Below, piece after piece: positions 33,793-42,679 of a stretch of DNA of 47,922 nucleotides; within the stretch, counting starts at the first letter, position 1; each line of letters begins with the position of its first letter. A model generated the notes under the pieces. It was given only the letters and a program-made list of their open reading frames with translations, was not told the DNA's origin and ran no database searches. The DNA comes from an uncultured Bacteroidota bacterium (GTDB lineage: Bacteria > Bacteroidota > Bacteroidia > Bacteroidales > F082). The stretch covers positions 1 to 47,922 of the forward strand of contig CAJXKB010000015.1 in assembly GCA_913055825.1 (NCBI GenBank), given 5' to 3'. The translations under genes were made by a program, and so were the position numbers.

Positions 33793-33800
33793 CAAATTTA
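33793..33800 (-). promoter_or_regulatory. gcvH promoter -7 element
   Basis: TAAATTTG on the minus strand matches TAnnTTTG. Confidence 0.55.
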
Positions 33801-33874
33801 TGCTATTTTTTAATTGAATTCCCAAGAAGCATTTCAGATTAGCACTTAAAACAGGGAATTTAGAATCTGTAAAA

Positions 33875-35206
33875 CTACCATATTTTTTCGCCAACAGCCT
33901 GCAATATCACATAACGGCTCAATGTAAGTTGAAATAATTGATAGGAATATTTCAATTGTGCCCGGGCCAGTGCTGTTTCGGTATCGAGAAGTGTTGTGTT
34001 GGTTACTGATCCGGTTTCATACAACCCTTTTGCCTGGTTCAGGGCGGCCTGTGCTTGTTTGACTTCTTCACCTGTGCTGCCAAGTTGAATTTTGTTATTT
34101 TTATAGTCCAACAAGTCTTTTTCTATTTCAGTCCGGATGTTTTGTTTCAAAACCGATTCATGATCATTGATAGTTTTAATTTGCCAATCTGCCGTGTTTA
34201 GTTTCGATTTGCGCTTGTATCCGTCAAAAACAGGGATTTGAGCAGTCAGTCCCATCACATAGTTTCCCCTCAGGCGTGTTAAGTTATCCGGGTATCCGTT
34301 TTTAACTCCAAAGCTGCCGTGAAACAGCAGTAAAGGTAAATTGCTTTTGGCAATAATGTTTTTTTGTATTCGTGAAGTTCTCGAAATCAATTTGTTAATT
34401 TTAATTTCTTCACGCTGGTTAAAAGCTTTTTGTATCAGTGAATCAGGCGAATATGATGTAAATACTTTATCAAAATAACCGCTGACACTAATTTTTTTTG
34501 AAACAGGCAAATTCATCAATGATTTCAATAGGACTTTGGTTTTGTCCACCTGCGTTGTAACTTGCGACTTTTGGCTAATTAAAGTAGTCAGTCGCACTCT
34601 TGTATTCAGGGTATCAAGTCCGGTGGCCGATCCCGTCAAAACTAATTTACGGGCTACTTCGAGGTGCTCACGAATATCCTGAATTTCACGGTCCATTACC
34701 GCCAAACTTTTTTTCAGGTAAAGAATGGAATAATACACTTTTGCCGTTTGGTAAGCAAGATGTAGGCGAACGAGATTTATTTTCTCGGCCCCGGTAAGTT
34801 CATTCGACTGAAAAAGTTTCATTACTTCCTGCCGGCGTTTAAAATCATAAATCAGGTAATTTATTGCCAAATCGCCATCAAGGTTATTTATGGGAGTCAG
34901 ATAAAATTTTTCATCAATCGGCCCGGTAATTTCAAAAAAAGGACGAGGCCCAATGATATTGTAATTGAGCTCAACGCTTGCATTTGGATAAAAAGCACTT
35001 TTTTGTTCTAACGACCGAGCATGCACCACTGCCAGCTGATCTTCGGCTTCCTTAATTAGCGGATGATTTTTGACTGCCAGCGTAATGGCCTGCGACAATG
35101 TGATTTCTTCAACCGTACTGTCTTGCGCACAAACCTGAAAAGTTGAAAGAATGCCAATAAAAAATATCAGCATGAAAGGCGTGAAAGTATGTTTTATATT
35201 TTTCAT
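33875..35206 (-). CDS. TolC family outer membrane efflux protein
   Basis: The 443-aa protein begins with a signal peptide (MKNIKHTFTPFMLIFFIGIL, cleaved after about residue 28) and has two OEP repeats of long coiled helices. One example is ITLAVKNHPLIKEAEDQL near the N-terminus; a second is QAQAALNQAKGLYETGSVTNTTLLDTETALARAQLKY near the C-terminus. It would form the trimeric outer-membrane channel of the pump encoded by the two genes upstream. Its ATG overlaps the emrB stop by 4 nt. Confidence 0.93.
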   Translation of the reverse strand: MKNIKHTFTPFMLIFFIGILSTFQVCAQDSTVEEITLSQAITLAVKNHPLIKEAEDQLAVVHARSLEQKSAFYPNASVELNYNIIGPRPFFEITGPIDEKFYLTPINNLDGDLAINYLIYDFKRRQEVMKLFQSNELTGAEKINLVRLHLAYQTAKVYYSILYLKKSLAVMDREIQDIREHLEVARKLVLTGSATGLDTLNTRVRLTTLISQKSQVTTQVDKTKVLLKSLMNLPVSKKISVSGYFDKVFTSYSPDSLIQKAFNQREEIKINKLISRTSRIQKNIIAKSNLPLLLFHGSFGVKNGYPDNLTRLRGNYVMGLTAQIPVFDGYKRKSKLNTADWQIKTINDHESVLKQNIRTEIEKDLLDYKNNKIQLGSTGEEVKQAQAALNQAKGLYETGSVTNTTLLDTETALARAQLKYSYQLFQLTLSRYVILQAVGEKIW

Positions 35207-36780
35207 CGGTTTAAATCTTGTTTTTTAGTTCTTAAAAATAAAAGGGGGATAATCAGCAACCAGGTAAGCACGGCCCCTACAAGGAAATCATCGTTAATTC
35301 CCTGTACAAATGCTTGTGAAAAAATATCTTTTAAAAGAGTTGCCTTGGCCTGCATAATTGCTTTAACCGGTGCACTCCCGACTGTGTGCATGATAAAAAA
35401 TTTTAAATGATTTTCAGTATTTTGAAATAACGGTGATGAAGGATTAAACTGTTCACCAAAAATTTGATGATGAAATTTAACCCGCTGTGTGAGCAGTGAT
35501 CCCAGGGCAGCAATACCAAAACTGCCACCTATTTGCCGAATGGTATTAAACAAACCGGAAGCCTGTGCCAGCTGAGGTTTGGGGATGTTCAACAAAGCAA
35601 TAGTTGTTAATGGTGTAAACACCATGCCGATACCAATTCCACGAATATACATAGGAAGCATGATTTGAGCATGAGAAGTCTGCAGTGAGAAAAAGCTAAA
35701 CAAATAAAGCGAAGCTCCAAGCAAAGTAAAGCCAATAAGTGCCGGAATTTTCGGATTTAATTTATCCGTTAACTGACCTGCAATGGGCGAAATAAAAGCC
35801 TGAAGAATTCCCACCGGGAAAAACACCATGCCGGCTTGTAATGCGGTGTATCCCAGAGAATTTTGCAAATAAATGGGGAGCAAGAAGGCATTTCCGAAAA
35901 ATGCAACACCAAAAACAAACATGATAAAAGCGGACATGCCAAAGTTGTAATTTTTCAATAGTTTTAAATTGATAATGGGTTGCGAAGAATTGAGTTCGAC
36001 GATGAAAAAGACTACAAAAGAAAGTGCTGAAACAAAAAAGCATGAGAGGATAAAATTGGATGTCCATCCCCCTGTGTTCCATGTGGAGTTTCCGGTTGAA
36101 AATGCCAGCAGCAGGGCTGTCAGTGCAATAGTCATACTGATAAAACCGGGCAAATCGAAACCTTTTACGATTTTACTTTTATACTCTTGCTGAATAATAC
36201 CCACCACAATAATTCCTATAATACCCACCGGGATGTTCACGTCAAAAATGGAATGCCACGAAAAATTATCTACAAGGTAACCACCAAAAAGCGGGCCTAA
36301 CGAAACCGATGCCGCAGCGGCAATTCCCCAAAATCCTAAGGCTACCCCTCGTTGTTTAGGGGGAAAGGTGCGGGTAACGATGGCCATCCCAACCGGCATC
36401 AGAAGCCCTGCCCCGGCCCCTTGAATCACTCGGAAAGTGATGAGTATATTTTCGTTCCAGGAGACACTGCATAGCAATGAACCTACAGTAAACAAGGTCA
36501 ATCCCATCATATAGGTTAATTTGTACCCAAACCGGTCGGCAATCCATCCCGAAGAGGGTAAGATAACTGCAAATGCCAATAAATATGCGGTCATTACCCA
36601 CTCAATCTGATCCACACTCACACCAAAAGTGGCCATCATTTTCGGGAAAGCAACACTTACAATGGTTGAATCCAGGACAGCCATAAAAGTACCAATCATC
36701 ACACTCAACAGAACTAACCACTTGTTAGGCTGACCTTCCTCGTGTTGCCAATGTAAATCAGGATTGTTTTCCATGCTCAT
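35203..36780 (-). CDS. EmrB/QacA-type MFS transporter (DHA2)
   Basis: The 525-aa proton-driven exporter has about 14 helices. Family signatures are FMAVLDSTIVSVAFPKM in helix 1 (motif D), WIADRFGYKLTYMMG (motif A) and RVIQGAGAGLLMPVGMAIV (motif C-like). It would pair with the HlyD-family adaptor and TolC-type channel of the operon to carry hydrophobic drugs across both membranes. The substrate is unknown. An alternative ATG is two codons downstream. The gene overlaps the adaptor gene by 23 nt. Confidence 0.94.
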   Translation of the reverse strand: MSMENNPDLHWQHEEGQPNKWLVLLSVMIGTFMAVLDSTIVSVAFPKMMATFGVSVDQIEWVMTAYLLAFAVILPSSGWIADRFGYKLTYMMGLTLFTVGSLLCSVSWNENILITFRVIQGAGAGLLMPVGMAIVTRTFPPKQRGVALGFWGIAAAASVSLGPLFGGYLVDNFSWHSIFDVNIPVGIIGIIVVGIIQQEYKSKIVKGFDLPGFISMTIALTALLLAFSTGNSTWNTGGWTSNFILSCFFVSALSFVVFFIVELNSSQPIINLKLLKNYNFGMSAFIMFVFGVAFFGNAFLLPIYLQNSLGYTALQAGMVFFPVGILQAFISPIAGQLTDKLNPKIPALIGFTLLGASLYLFSFFSLQTSHAQIMLPMYIRGIGIGMVFTPLTTIALLNIPKPQLAQASGLFNTIRQIGGSFGIAALGSLLTQRVKFHHQIFGEQFNPSSPLFQNTENHLKFFIMHTVGSAPVKAIMQAKATLLKDIFSQAFVQGINDDFLVGAVLTWLLIIPLLFLRTKKQDLNR

Positions 36781-37717
36781 TTTTATCGGCTTTTAATTTA
36801 ATTTCGACCGACATTCCCGGTAACAATTCCTTTTTTTTCGCCATTCCGCGATCAATTTGTTCAATACTGATTTTTACCGGAATACGTTGGGTAATTTTGG
36901 TGAAATTCCCTGAAGCATTGTCGGGTGGAATCAATGAAAATTGAGAAGCGGTGGTACTGCCAATTTCAAATATCCGTCCTTTAAATTTTGTATCGGGATA
37001 AGCATCAACATTAATATCTACTGTATCACCAATGCTAATCCTGTCGATATCCGTTTCTTCAAGCATGGCCGTTACCCACGAATTGCCCTGTTCAAAAAGA
37101 GTAAACACAGCTTGTCCGGGTGCAACCACATCGCCTGCCAACACCCATCGTTTGGCAATAATACCACTCATGGGCACAAATACTTTCGTATGTCCCAAGG
37201 TGGTTTTAATGGTGTGCATGGACGCCTTGATAACGGGAATTTTAGCCCGGTTTAATTTAAGCTGTACTTTGGCTGCCTCATACGTTTTTTTTAGATTATC
37301 GAATTTGGCTTTTGGAATGATTCTTTGCCGATACTGAACTTTAGCCCTGTCAAAATTTATCTGTGCCTGTTCAAGTCTCACCTTTGCCAGATCAATAGCC
37401 AGTAAAGCCGACTTCATGTTCGATTGTGTCTGGTGAAGGCGCGCTATATAATCACTGGAATCCAGCTGTACCAGCAAATCCCCTTTTTTTACCTGATCAC
37501 CCTCATCGGCATAAAGATGGATAATCCTGCCGGGAATTTGCGTACTGATATTCAGCTTGTTGGCGTCGATGTAAGCATCATCGGTATATACAAAACCCAC
37601 ATGGTTTAAATACCACCATGCCCCTATTCCAAAAATAATAATAATCAATATTATTCCCGTGATAATACTACCTGTTTTTTTCCTTTTACGGACGTTGGGT
37701 GTTTGGTCGTTTTTCAT
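36758..37717 (-). CDS. HlyD/EmrA family periplasmic adaptor
   Basis: The 319-aa membrane-fusion protein has an N-terminal anchor (about residues 17-37, GSIITGIILIIIIFGIGAWW). A biotinyl-lipoyl half-domain follows (IPGRIIHLYADEGDQVKKGDLLVQLDSSDY). The helical hairpin spans about residues 95-165, and the second lipoyl half and beta-barrel follow (TKVFVPMSGIIAKRWVLAGDVVAPGQAVFTL). It bridges the MFS pump and the TolC-like channel. It starts 20 nt after marR. Confidence 0.93.
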   Translation of the reverse strand: MKNDQTPNVRKRKKTGSIITGIILIIIIFGIGAWWYLNHVGFVYTDDAYIDANKLNISTQIPGRIIHLYADEGDQVKKGDLLVQLDSSDYIARLHQTQSNMKSALLAIDLAKVRLEQAQINFDRAKVQYRQRIIPKAKFDNLKKTYEAAKVQLKLNRAKIPVIKASMHTIKTTLGHTKVFVPMSGIIAKRWVLAGDVVAPGQAVFTLFEQGNSWVTAMLEETDIDRISIGDTVDINVDAYPDTKFKGRIFEIGSTTASQFSLIPPDNASGNFTKITQRIPVKISIEQIDRGMAKKKELLPGMSVEIKLKADKNEHGKQS

Positions 37718-37737
37718 TGATTGCTATTTTTCATTAA

Positions 37738-38151
37738 TTAATCAAATTTGTAAAGAATCTTGTTGAGAATATCTTCCAGTATTTTTATTTCATCTTTTGA
37801 AATATCATGAAATAAAAACCGGTTGATTTCCATATAAATTTCGTCCATTTCTTTCCTTTTCAGGATAGCCTTTTGCGTGGGAAACAGATGATTTTCCCGT
37901 TTATCTGCAGGGTTTACCTCTTTTCGGATATATCCAAGCAGCTCAAGTCGTTTTATCCCTTTACTTACCGTGGCTTTGTCGAGACGCAGGTTATGAGCCA
38001 CTTCTTCCTGCGCAATACCTTGATGTTGTAACAGATAGCGCAAAAAGAAAAACTGACCGGCATCAATATCATAAGCTTTCAGTTTAGCCTGCATGCGTTG
38101 ATATATTTTCCGGTGAATGGCTGAAATTAACCTTCCTGCTATTGTTTTCAT
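37738..38151 (-). CDS. MarR family transcriptional repressor
   Basis: The 137-aa winged-helix protein has the recognition region LQHQGIAQEEVAHNLRLDKATVSKGIKRLELLGYIRKEVNPADKRENHLF, with the MarR wing D-x-R (ADKRE). It is first in the efflux operon. Two copies of a partly palindromic 18-nt sequence lie directly upstream (38159-38176 and 38202-38219), so it probably represses its own operon until a drug-like ligand binds. Confidence 0.93.
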   Translation of the reverse strand: MKTIAGRLISAIHRKIYQRMQAKLKAYDIDAGQFFFLRYLLQHQGIAQEEVAHNLRLDKATVSKGIKRLELLGYIRKEVNPADKRENHLFPTQKAILKRKEMDEIYMEINRFLFHDISKDEIKILEDILNKILYKFD

Positions 38152-38158
38152 TTCAATT

Positions 38159-38219
38159 TAGTTTACCTTGCAACTATTAAGGGTGCAAAATAAAGTAAAA
38201 TTAGTTTACCGTGCAACTA
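38159..38219 (-). promoter_or_regulatory. Efflux operon control region with two MarR operators
   Basis: TAGTTTACCTTGCAACTA (38159-38176) and TAGTTTACCGTGCAACTA (38202-38219) differ at one base, and both have TAGTT/AACTA ends. They are 43 nt apart, about four helical turns. On the minus strand TTATTTTG, one mismatch from TAnnTTTG, lies between them, with a TTG 20 nt upstream inside the distal operator. The proximal copy covers the likely transcript start to start-codon region. Confidence 0.72.
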
Positions 38220-38262
38220 ATATGATTAATTAATAAATTTTTTTTGAATATACACTTTTGCT

Positions 38263-38386
38263 CCGTCCTTTAGGACGGAATTGATGTTCAAAAGGAAAGG
38301 CGGCTTTAGCCGTTAACTTTTTTACTGATTAATGGCTAAAGCCTTCAAGATGTTGATTTTTATAGCCCCCGTCCTAAAGGACGGGG
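38263..38386. repeat. REP/BIME-like nested palindrome
   Basis: CCGTCCTTTAGGACGG (38263-38278) and CCCCGTCCTAAAGGACGGGG (38367-38386) are each hairpins and are complementary to each other. Between them GGCTTTAGCCGTTAA (38302-38316) pairs with TTAATGGCTAAAGCC (38329-38343) at 14 of 15 positions. GTCCT(A/T)AAGGAC palindromes of this type are familiar in Bacteroidota and may be mobilised by RAYT/IS200-type transposases encoded elsewhere. Confidence 0.75.
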
Positions 38387-38480
38387 TAAAATTTACTTCC
38401 GATGCCTCTATTTTCGGGTAAAACGAACCCCGGCGAAACAAATTCAACCGGGGTTTTAATTTTTTTACTAACAAGCTAAG

Positions 38481-39584
38481 TTATACCCCCATGGAGATTC
38501 CCAATCCTTTACAGGTTTTTACCAAAGCGTTGTCAGGAGTTACCAGGTTAGGTTTGGCAATTGCATCTTTCAATGGGACAGCCACGAATTCGGGATGCCG
38601 ATAAGCCACCATCTTTCCAAAATCACCGGCAAGGGCCATTTCGAAAGCCTTCACGCCAAATTGGGCGGATAAAACACGGTCATAAGCGATGGGAACACCA
38701 CCTCTTTGTAAGTGGCCCAAAACGGTTTCGCGCATATCATGTTCGAAGCCGGCAGCTTTCAGTTGGTCAATCAAACGGCGTGCAATGCCTCCCAGTTTTG
38801 GATTGGCATATCCTACTTCATCATTTTCCTGCACTTCCATTTTACTATTTTTGGCATGAGCTCCTTCGGCCACCACAACCACAGCAAAACCGCGATCGCG
38901 TTTAAACCGTTTTTCGAGTGCCTCTTTCACAACCTCAATATCATAAGGCATTTCAGGGATCAAACAAACATCAGCACCTCCGGCCACAGCTGCATTCATG
39001 GCAATCCAACCAGCTTCGCGGCCCATCACTTCCATCACAAACACACGGTTATGGCTGGCAGCAGTGGTAACCAGTTTATCTACGGCTTCGGTAGCAATTT
39101 CTACCGCCGTTTGAAAACCAAAAGTTGAGTCGGTTGAAGAAAGATCGTTATCAATGGTTTTTGGCACACCAATAATATTCAAACCTTTACGGTACAGTTG
39201 TTCGGAAATACGCTGCGAACCGTCTCCGCCAATATTAATAACCGCATCTACATGCATAATCTGCAATTTTCTGATCATTTCATCAGAGCGATCAACCGAA
39301 GTCCATTTTCCATTTTTGTCTTTAACAGGCCAGGCAAAAGGACCTCCTTTATTTGTAGTTTCAATAATTGTTCCGCCCTGGAAGTGAATGCCGGCTACCT
39401 TTTCGTTATCCAGCATTACTACTTCAGTCGGTTCCCACAAAATACCATTAAATGCCTGAATACTTCCCAACACTTCCCAATCTTTTTCCTGTGAAGCACG
39501 ATGGACCACAGCCCTAATTACGGCATTCAACCCGGGACAGTCGCCCCCTCCGGTTGCTATTAATAAACGTTTCATCTCTTTCAT
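38481..39584 (-). CDS. pfkA: 6-phosphofructokinase
   Basis: Phosphorylates fructose-6-phosphate in glycolysis. The 367-aa protein has the PFK motifs LLIATGGGDCPGLNAVIRA, INIGGDGSQRIS (119-123 GGDGS) and GVPKTIDND (K142, catalytic D145). MEVMGREAGWIA and GHLQRGGVPIAYDR bind fructose-6-phosphate. G122 corresponds to E. coli G104 (ATP type), but K142 replaces G124 (lysine is usual in PPi enzymes), so the phosphoryl donor is ambiguous. A second ATG lies three codons in. A TAATTTTG -7 element is 37 nt upstream. Confidence 0.93.
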   Translation of the reverse strand: MKEMKRLLIATGGGDCPGLNAVIRAVVHRASQEKDWEVLGSIQAFNGILWEPTEVVMLDNEKVAGIHFQGGTIIETTNKGGPFAWPVKDKNGKWTSVDRSDEMIRKLQIMHVDAVINIGGDGSQRISEQLYRKGLNIIGVPKTIDNDLSSTDSTFGFQTAVEIATEAVDKLVTTAASHNRVFVMEVMGREAGWIAMNAAVAGGADVCLIPEMPYDIEVVKEALEKRFKRDRGFAVVVVAEGAHAKNSKMEVQENDEVGYANPKLGGIARRLIDQLKAAGFEHDMRETVLGHLQRGGVPIAYDRVLSAQFGVKAFEMALAGDFGKMVAYRHPEFVAVPLKDAIAKPNLVTPDNALVKTCKGLGISMGV

Positions 39585-39620
39585 TTTTAAAATCTATTCG
39601 ACCCCTTTTTTTCAGACTTG

Positions 39621-39628
39621 CAAAATTA
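39621..39628 (-). promoter_or_regulatory. pfkA promoter -7 element
   Basis: TAATTTTG on the minus strand matches TAnnTTTG. Confidence 0.52.
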
Positions 39629-39760
39629 CACAAATTACCCTTTAGGCTACATAAGTGACCTATCATCAAGCCAACAAGGCACAACAGACATGGAAGGGAG
39701 GGCGATACTCCTTTTATCAATCGTTTGAGAAACTAAATTACCTGCATAAAAACAAGCACA

Positions 39761-42565
39761 CTACTTTTTTTGCTCAGGCTTTAATACGCCCAGCACATAA
39801 TGTTTTTCTGTTAGATATTTCTTTGCCGCTTTTCGCAAATCAGAAATAGATAATGCCTCTACCGCTTTATCATAGGCCTGATTTGAAAGAATTGGATTAC
39901 CGAGAAAATCAAGGTTCATAAGTTGATTTAACCAGAACTTATTTTTACGAATATCACTTTCACGACTTCTGATAAAAGTTTCTTTTACTTTCTGTAACGT
40001 CAGCGAATCGGGACCTTCCTTTTTAATTTTATCCATTACACCAAAAACAGACTTCACCAATCGATCAACATTTTCGGGTGCACAACCAAATCCCAGCATC
40101 AACATATAATCAGGTTTAGGAAATTTATTAAACGATGGCGAAACATAAATACCATAAGTACCGCTTTCATCTTCCCTTACCTTCTCACGCAATTCGATAT
40201 TCAGTGCCTGAACCAGCGCATTCATCACCAGATTATTTTGAAAATCATAACGATACTTTCCTTTCATCACCATGGCAACCTGGCTTTGAGGGGCGCTACC
40301 CTTTAACACATCAACATGCAGAATACCTTTGGGAAAATCAGGGCTTCTGTCTTCCCATGTCAACGGTCCGGTTCCGGCAGGCACGCTGGCAAGGTATTTC
40401 TCAACAAAAGCTTTTAATGTAGCCTTATCAATATTACCCACAATAAAAACTTTAAATCCGGCAGCATGTTCGAACAACTTTTTATAGGTGGCATAAACCT
40501 CACTACGCCGGATACTGTTGATTTGGGCCTCGGTCGGAATCACTATAATCCGGGGCGAGTGCATCGTTATCACATTGTATAAAGAATCATAAAAAACCAT
40601 CTGCGGACTTGCTCCCAAATGTTTTATTTGATTTTTCTGATTTTCGATTGCTTTTTTAAAGATATTGACATCCTGTCTGGGTTGGGTAAAATAGAGATAT
40701 TGCAATTTAAACAATGTTTCGAGGTCTTTGGGGCTTGCACTTCCCTTAAACCCATGTTGCAACGACGACATAAAAGGAGACAGGCTAACCGCTTTACCCG
40801 ATAATTTCTTATCCAGATCTATCCCGCTGAACTGCCCCAAACCACTTTCGTCGATTATGGTGCTGAACACACGGGTCATTACCACCTTGTCATCAGGAAG
40901 CAAAGAAGAACCTCCGGCACTGTATGCACGGTACAAAACTTCATCATTTTTAAAAGACGTGGGCTTCACGTAAACTTCCATTCCGTTGCTGAGTGTCCAT
41001 TTTTCATACAACGAATCAACCTTTTGAACCTGCATTATTTTACCGGCTTTAGGCGTTTTTGAAAGCAATGGGGCTCGCAACACCTTATCCACATAGGGTT
41101 TCATCTGAACGGTTTTTTCATTTTTTAATATATTCAAGATGGCTTGTTTGTCCGGCACTTTAACCCCGGGTTTGTCAGGAGCAGTAATAAGCACAACCAT
41201 ATTACTATCGGTAATCCATTGTTTAGCCAGCTGGTTCACATCTTCTATTTTGATGCCCGGTAGCAATTGCTTTGCCAAAATGTATTCCTCTTTAATTCCG
41301 GGGATAGGCGATTTTTGAATAAAATTATTGACATATTCCTGTATCAACCGCGATGAGTTTGTTTTGTTTCTCTCGGCATATCTACGCTCATAGGTTCGCA
41401 TCAGATTTTTCTTTTGACGCTGAAATTCAGTATCGGTAAAGCCATAATCAACTACCCGTTTATCTTCATCGAGCAACACTTTCAGCGACTGTCCTATTTT
41501 ATTGTCCTTTGCCAGGGCAAAACCTGTATAAGCGTCGGTTGTACGTCCTAAAAACGAGCTATAAGCTGCTCCGGCATACATAAAAGGCGCAGTCGGTTTT
41601 TGGGCTATTTCGTTTAAACGGGCAGCAATCATCAAATTATAAAGTTGGTCTTTAAGGCTATTGCGATAATCATTCACCGTTTTAACTACCTTTTTAGGAT
41701 GTTTATAAAATATTACCACCTGATTACCGGTGGCTTCTTTGTCTTTGGCAATTGCAACCAATGGTTCCTTATTGCCGGGAATACCATAAATTATCCGTTT
41801 CTTTTCATTTACCGGATTTTTTAATGTACCAAAATGTTTCACAATAAGTTGCCGGATACTGTCAGGGTTCACATCGCCAACAACCATAACAGCCATCAAA
41901 TCAGGACGATACCAGGTATGATAAAATTGCCGGATAGCAGAATAATGTGAAGTATCGATAACGGCCATTTTCCCTATGGGCAGTCGTTGAGCATAACGCG
42001 AACCTTTTAAAATAACGGGGATGTACTGTTTCATCATACGGTCCTGTGCGCCAAGCCCCAGCCGCCATTCTTCTTTCACCACACCTCTTTCCTTATCAAT
42101 TTCGGTGCCTTCAAGCCTGACGTTGTGCGCCCAGTCTTCTAAAACAAGCATAGCACTATCCACCAGGCTTGCTCGATTGGCAGGCATTTGGAGCATAAAA
42201 ATAGTTTGATCGAATGAGGTATTGGCATTGAGGTGAGCACCAAATTTTACGCCACTGGCTTCAATAAAATCAACCAAAGCGGATTTTTTAAAATGTTTGG
42301 TACCATTAAAACACATGTGTTCCAATAAATGCGCAAGGCCCTGTTGGTAATTCTTTTCACATATAGACCCGGCATTAACCACAAGACGTAAAGCTACACG
42401 ATCTTTGGGTTCTTTGTTTTGACGGATGTAATAAGTAAGCCCATTGGCAAGCTTTCCTATTTTTACATGGGGATCGGGTTTTAAATTGTTGCTTAAATTT
42501 TGAGCACTTACACCAAAAAGGGTGTAAAAAAGAAAACCCACTAAGAAAATCGTCTTCTTAAACAT
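39761..42565 (-). CDS. M16 family zinc metallopeptidase (pitrilysin-like)
   Basis: The 934-aa exported peptidase has a signal peptide (MFKKTIFLVGFLFYTLFGVSA). The inverted zinc motif is HLLEH (H79, E82, H83), with the distal glutamate in EIDKERGVVKEEWR. Four M16 units follow in tandem; the C-terminal half lacks the zinc motif, as usual. Enzymes of this size form a closed chamber that degrades peptides, probably in the periplasm here. A TACCTTTG -7 element lies 37 nt upstream, divergent from the ROK gene. Confidence 0.94.
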   Translation of the reverse strand: MFKKTIFLVGFLFYTLFGVSAQNLSNNLKPDPHVKIGKLANGLTYYIRQNKEPKDRVALRLVVNAGSICEKNYQQGLAHLLEHMCFNGTKHFKKSALVDFIEASGVKFGAHLNANTSFDQTIFMLQMPANRASLVDSAMLVLEDWAHNVRLEGTEIDKERGVVKEEWRLGLGAQDRMMKQYIPVILKGSRYAQRLPIGKMAVIDTSHYSAIRQFYHTWYRPDLMAVMVVGDVNPDSIRQLIVKHFGTLKNPVNEKKRIIYGIPGNKEPLVAIAKDKEATGNQVVIFYKHPKKVVKTVNDYRNSLKDQLYNLMIAARLNEIAQKPTAPFMYAGAAYSSFLGRTTDAYTGFALAKDNKIGQSLKVLLDEDKRVVDYGFTDTEFQRQKKNLMRTYERRYAERNKTNSSRLIQEYVNNFIQKSPIPGIKEEYILAKQLLPGIKIEDVNQLAKQWITDSNMVVLITAPDKPGVKVPDKQAILNILKNEKTVQMKPYVDKVLRAPLLSKTPKAGKIMQVQKVDSLYEKWTLSNGMEVYVKPTSFKNDEVLYRAYSAGGSSLLPDDKVVMTRVFSTIIDESGLGQFSGIDLDKKLSGKAVSLSPFMSSLQHGFKGSASPKDLETLFKLQYLYFTQPRQDVNIFKKAIENQKNQIKHLGASPQMVFYDSLYNVITMHSPRIIVIPTEAQINSIRRSEVYATYKKLFEHAAGFKVFIVGNIDKATLKAFVEKYLASVPAGTGPLTWEDRSPDFPKGILHVDVLKGSAPQSQVAMVMKGKYRYDFQNNLVMNALVQALNIELREKVREDESGTYGIYVSPSFNKFPKPDYMLMLGFGCAPENVDRLVKSVFGVMDKIKKEGPDSLTLQKVKETFIRSRESDIRKNKFWLNQLMNLDFLGNPILSNQAYDKAVEALSISDLRKAAKKYLTEKHYVLGVLKPEQKK

Positions 42566-42602
42566 AATTTGTTGAATTTTAATTTAATAATAAAATGGAT
42601 TT

Positions 42603-42610
42603 CAAAGGTA
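42603..42610 (-). promoter_or_regulatory. M16 peptidase promoter -7 element
   Basis: TACCTTTG on the minus strand matches TAnnTTTG. It is divergent from the ROK promoter. Confidence 0.55.
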
Positions 42611-42654
42611 GTTGAATTTTTAAAAATGAAAAGCAATAATTAAAAAACTTATTG

Positions 42655-42662
42655 TACGTTTG
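42655..42662 (+). promoter_or_regulatory. ROK gene promoter -7 element
   Basis: TACGTTTG matches TAnnTTTG, 17 nt before the ROK ATG. Confidence 0.55.
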
Positions 42663-42679
42663 ACAATTAAATTTTAAGC

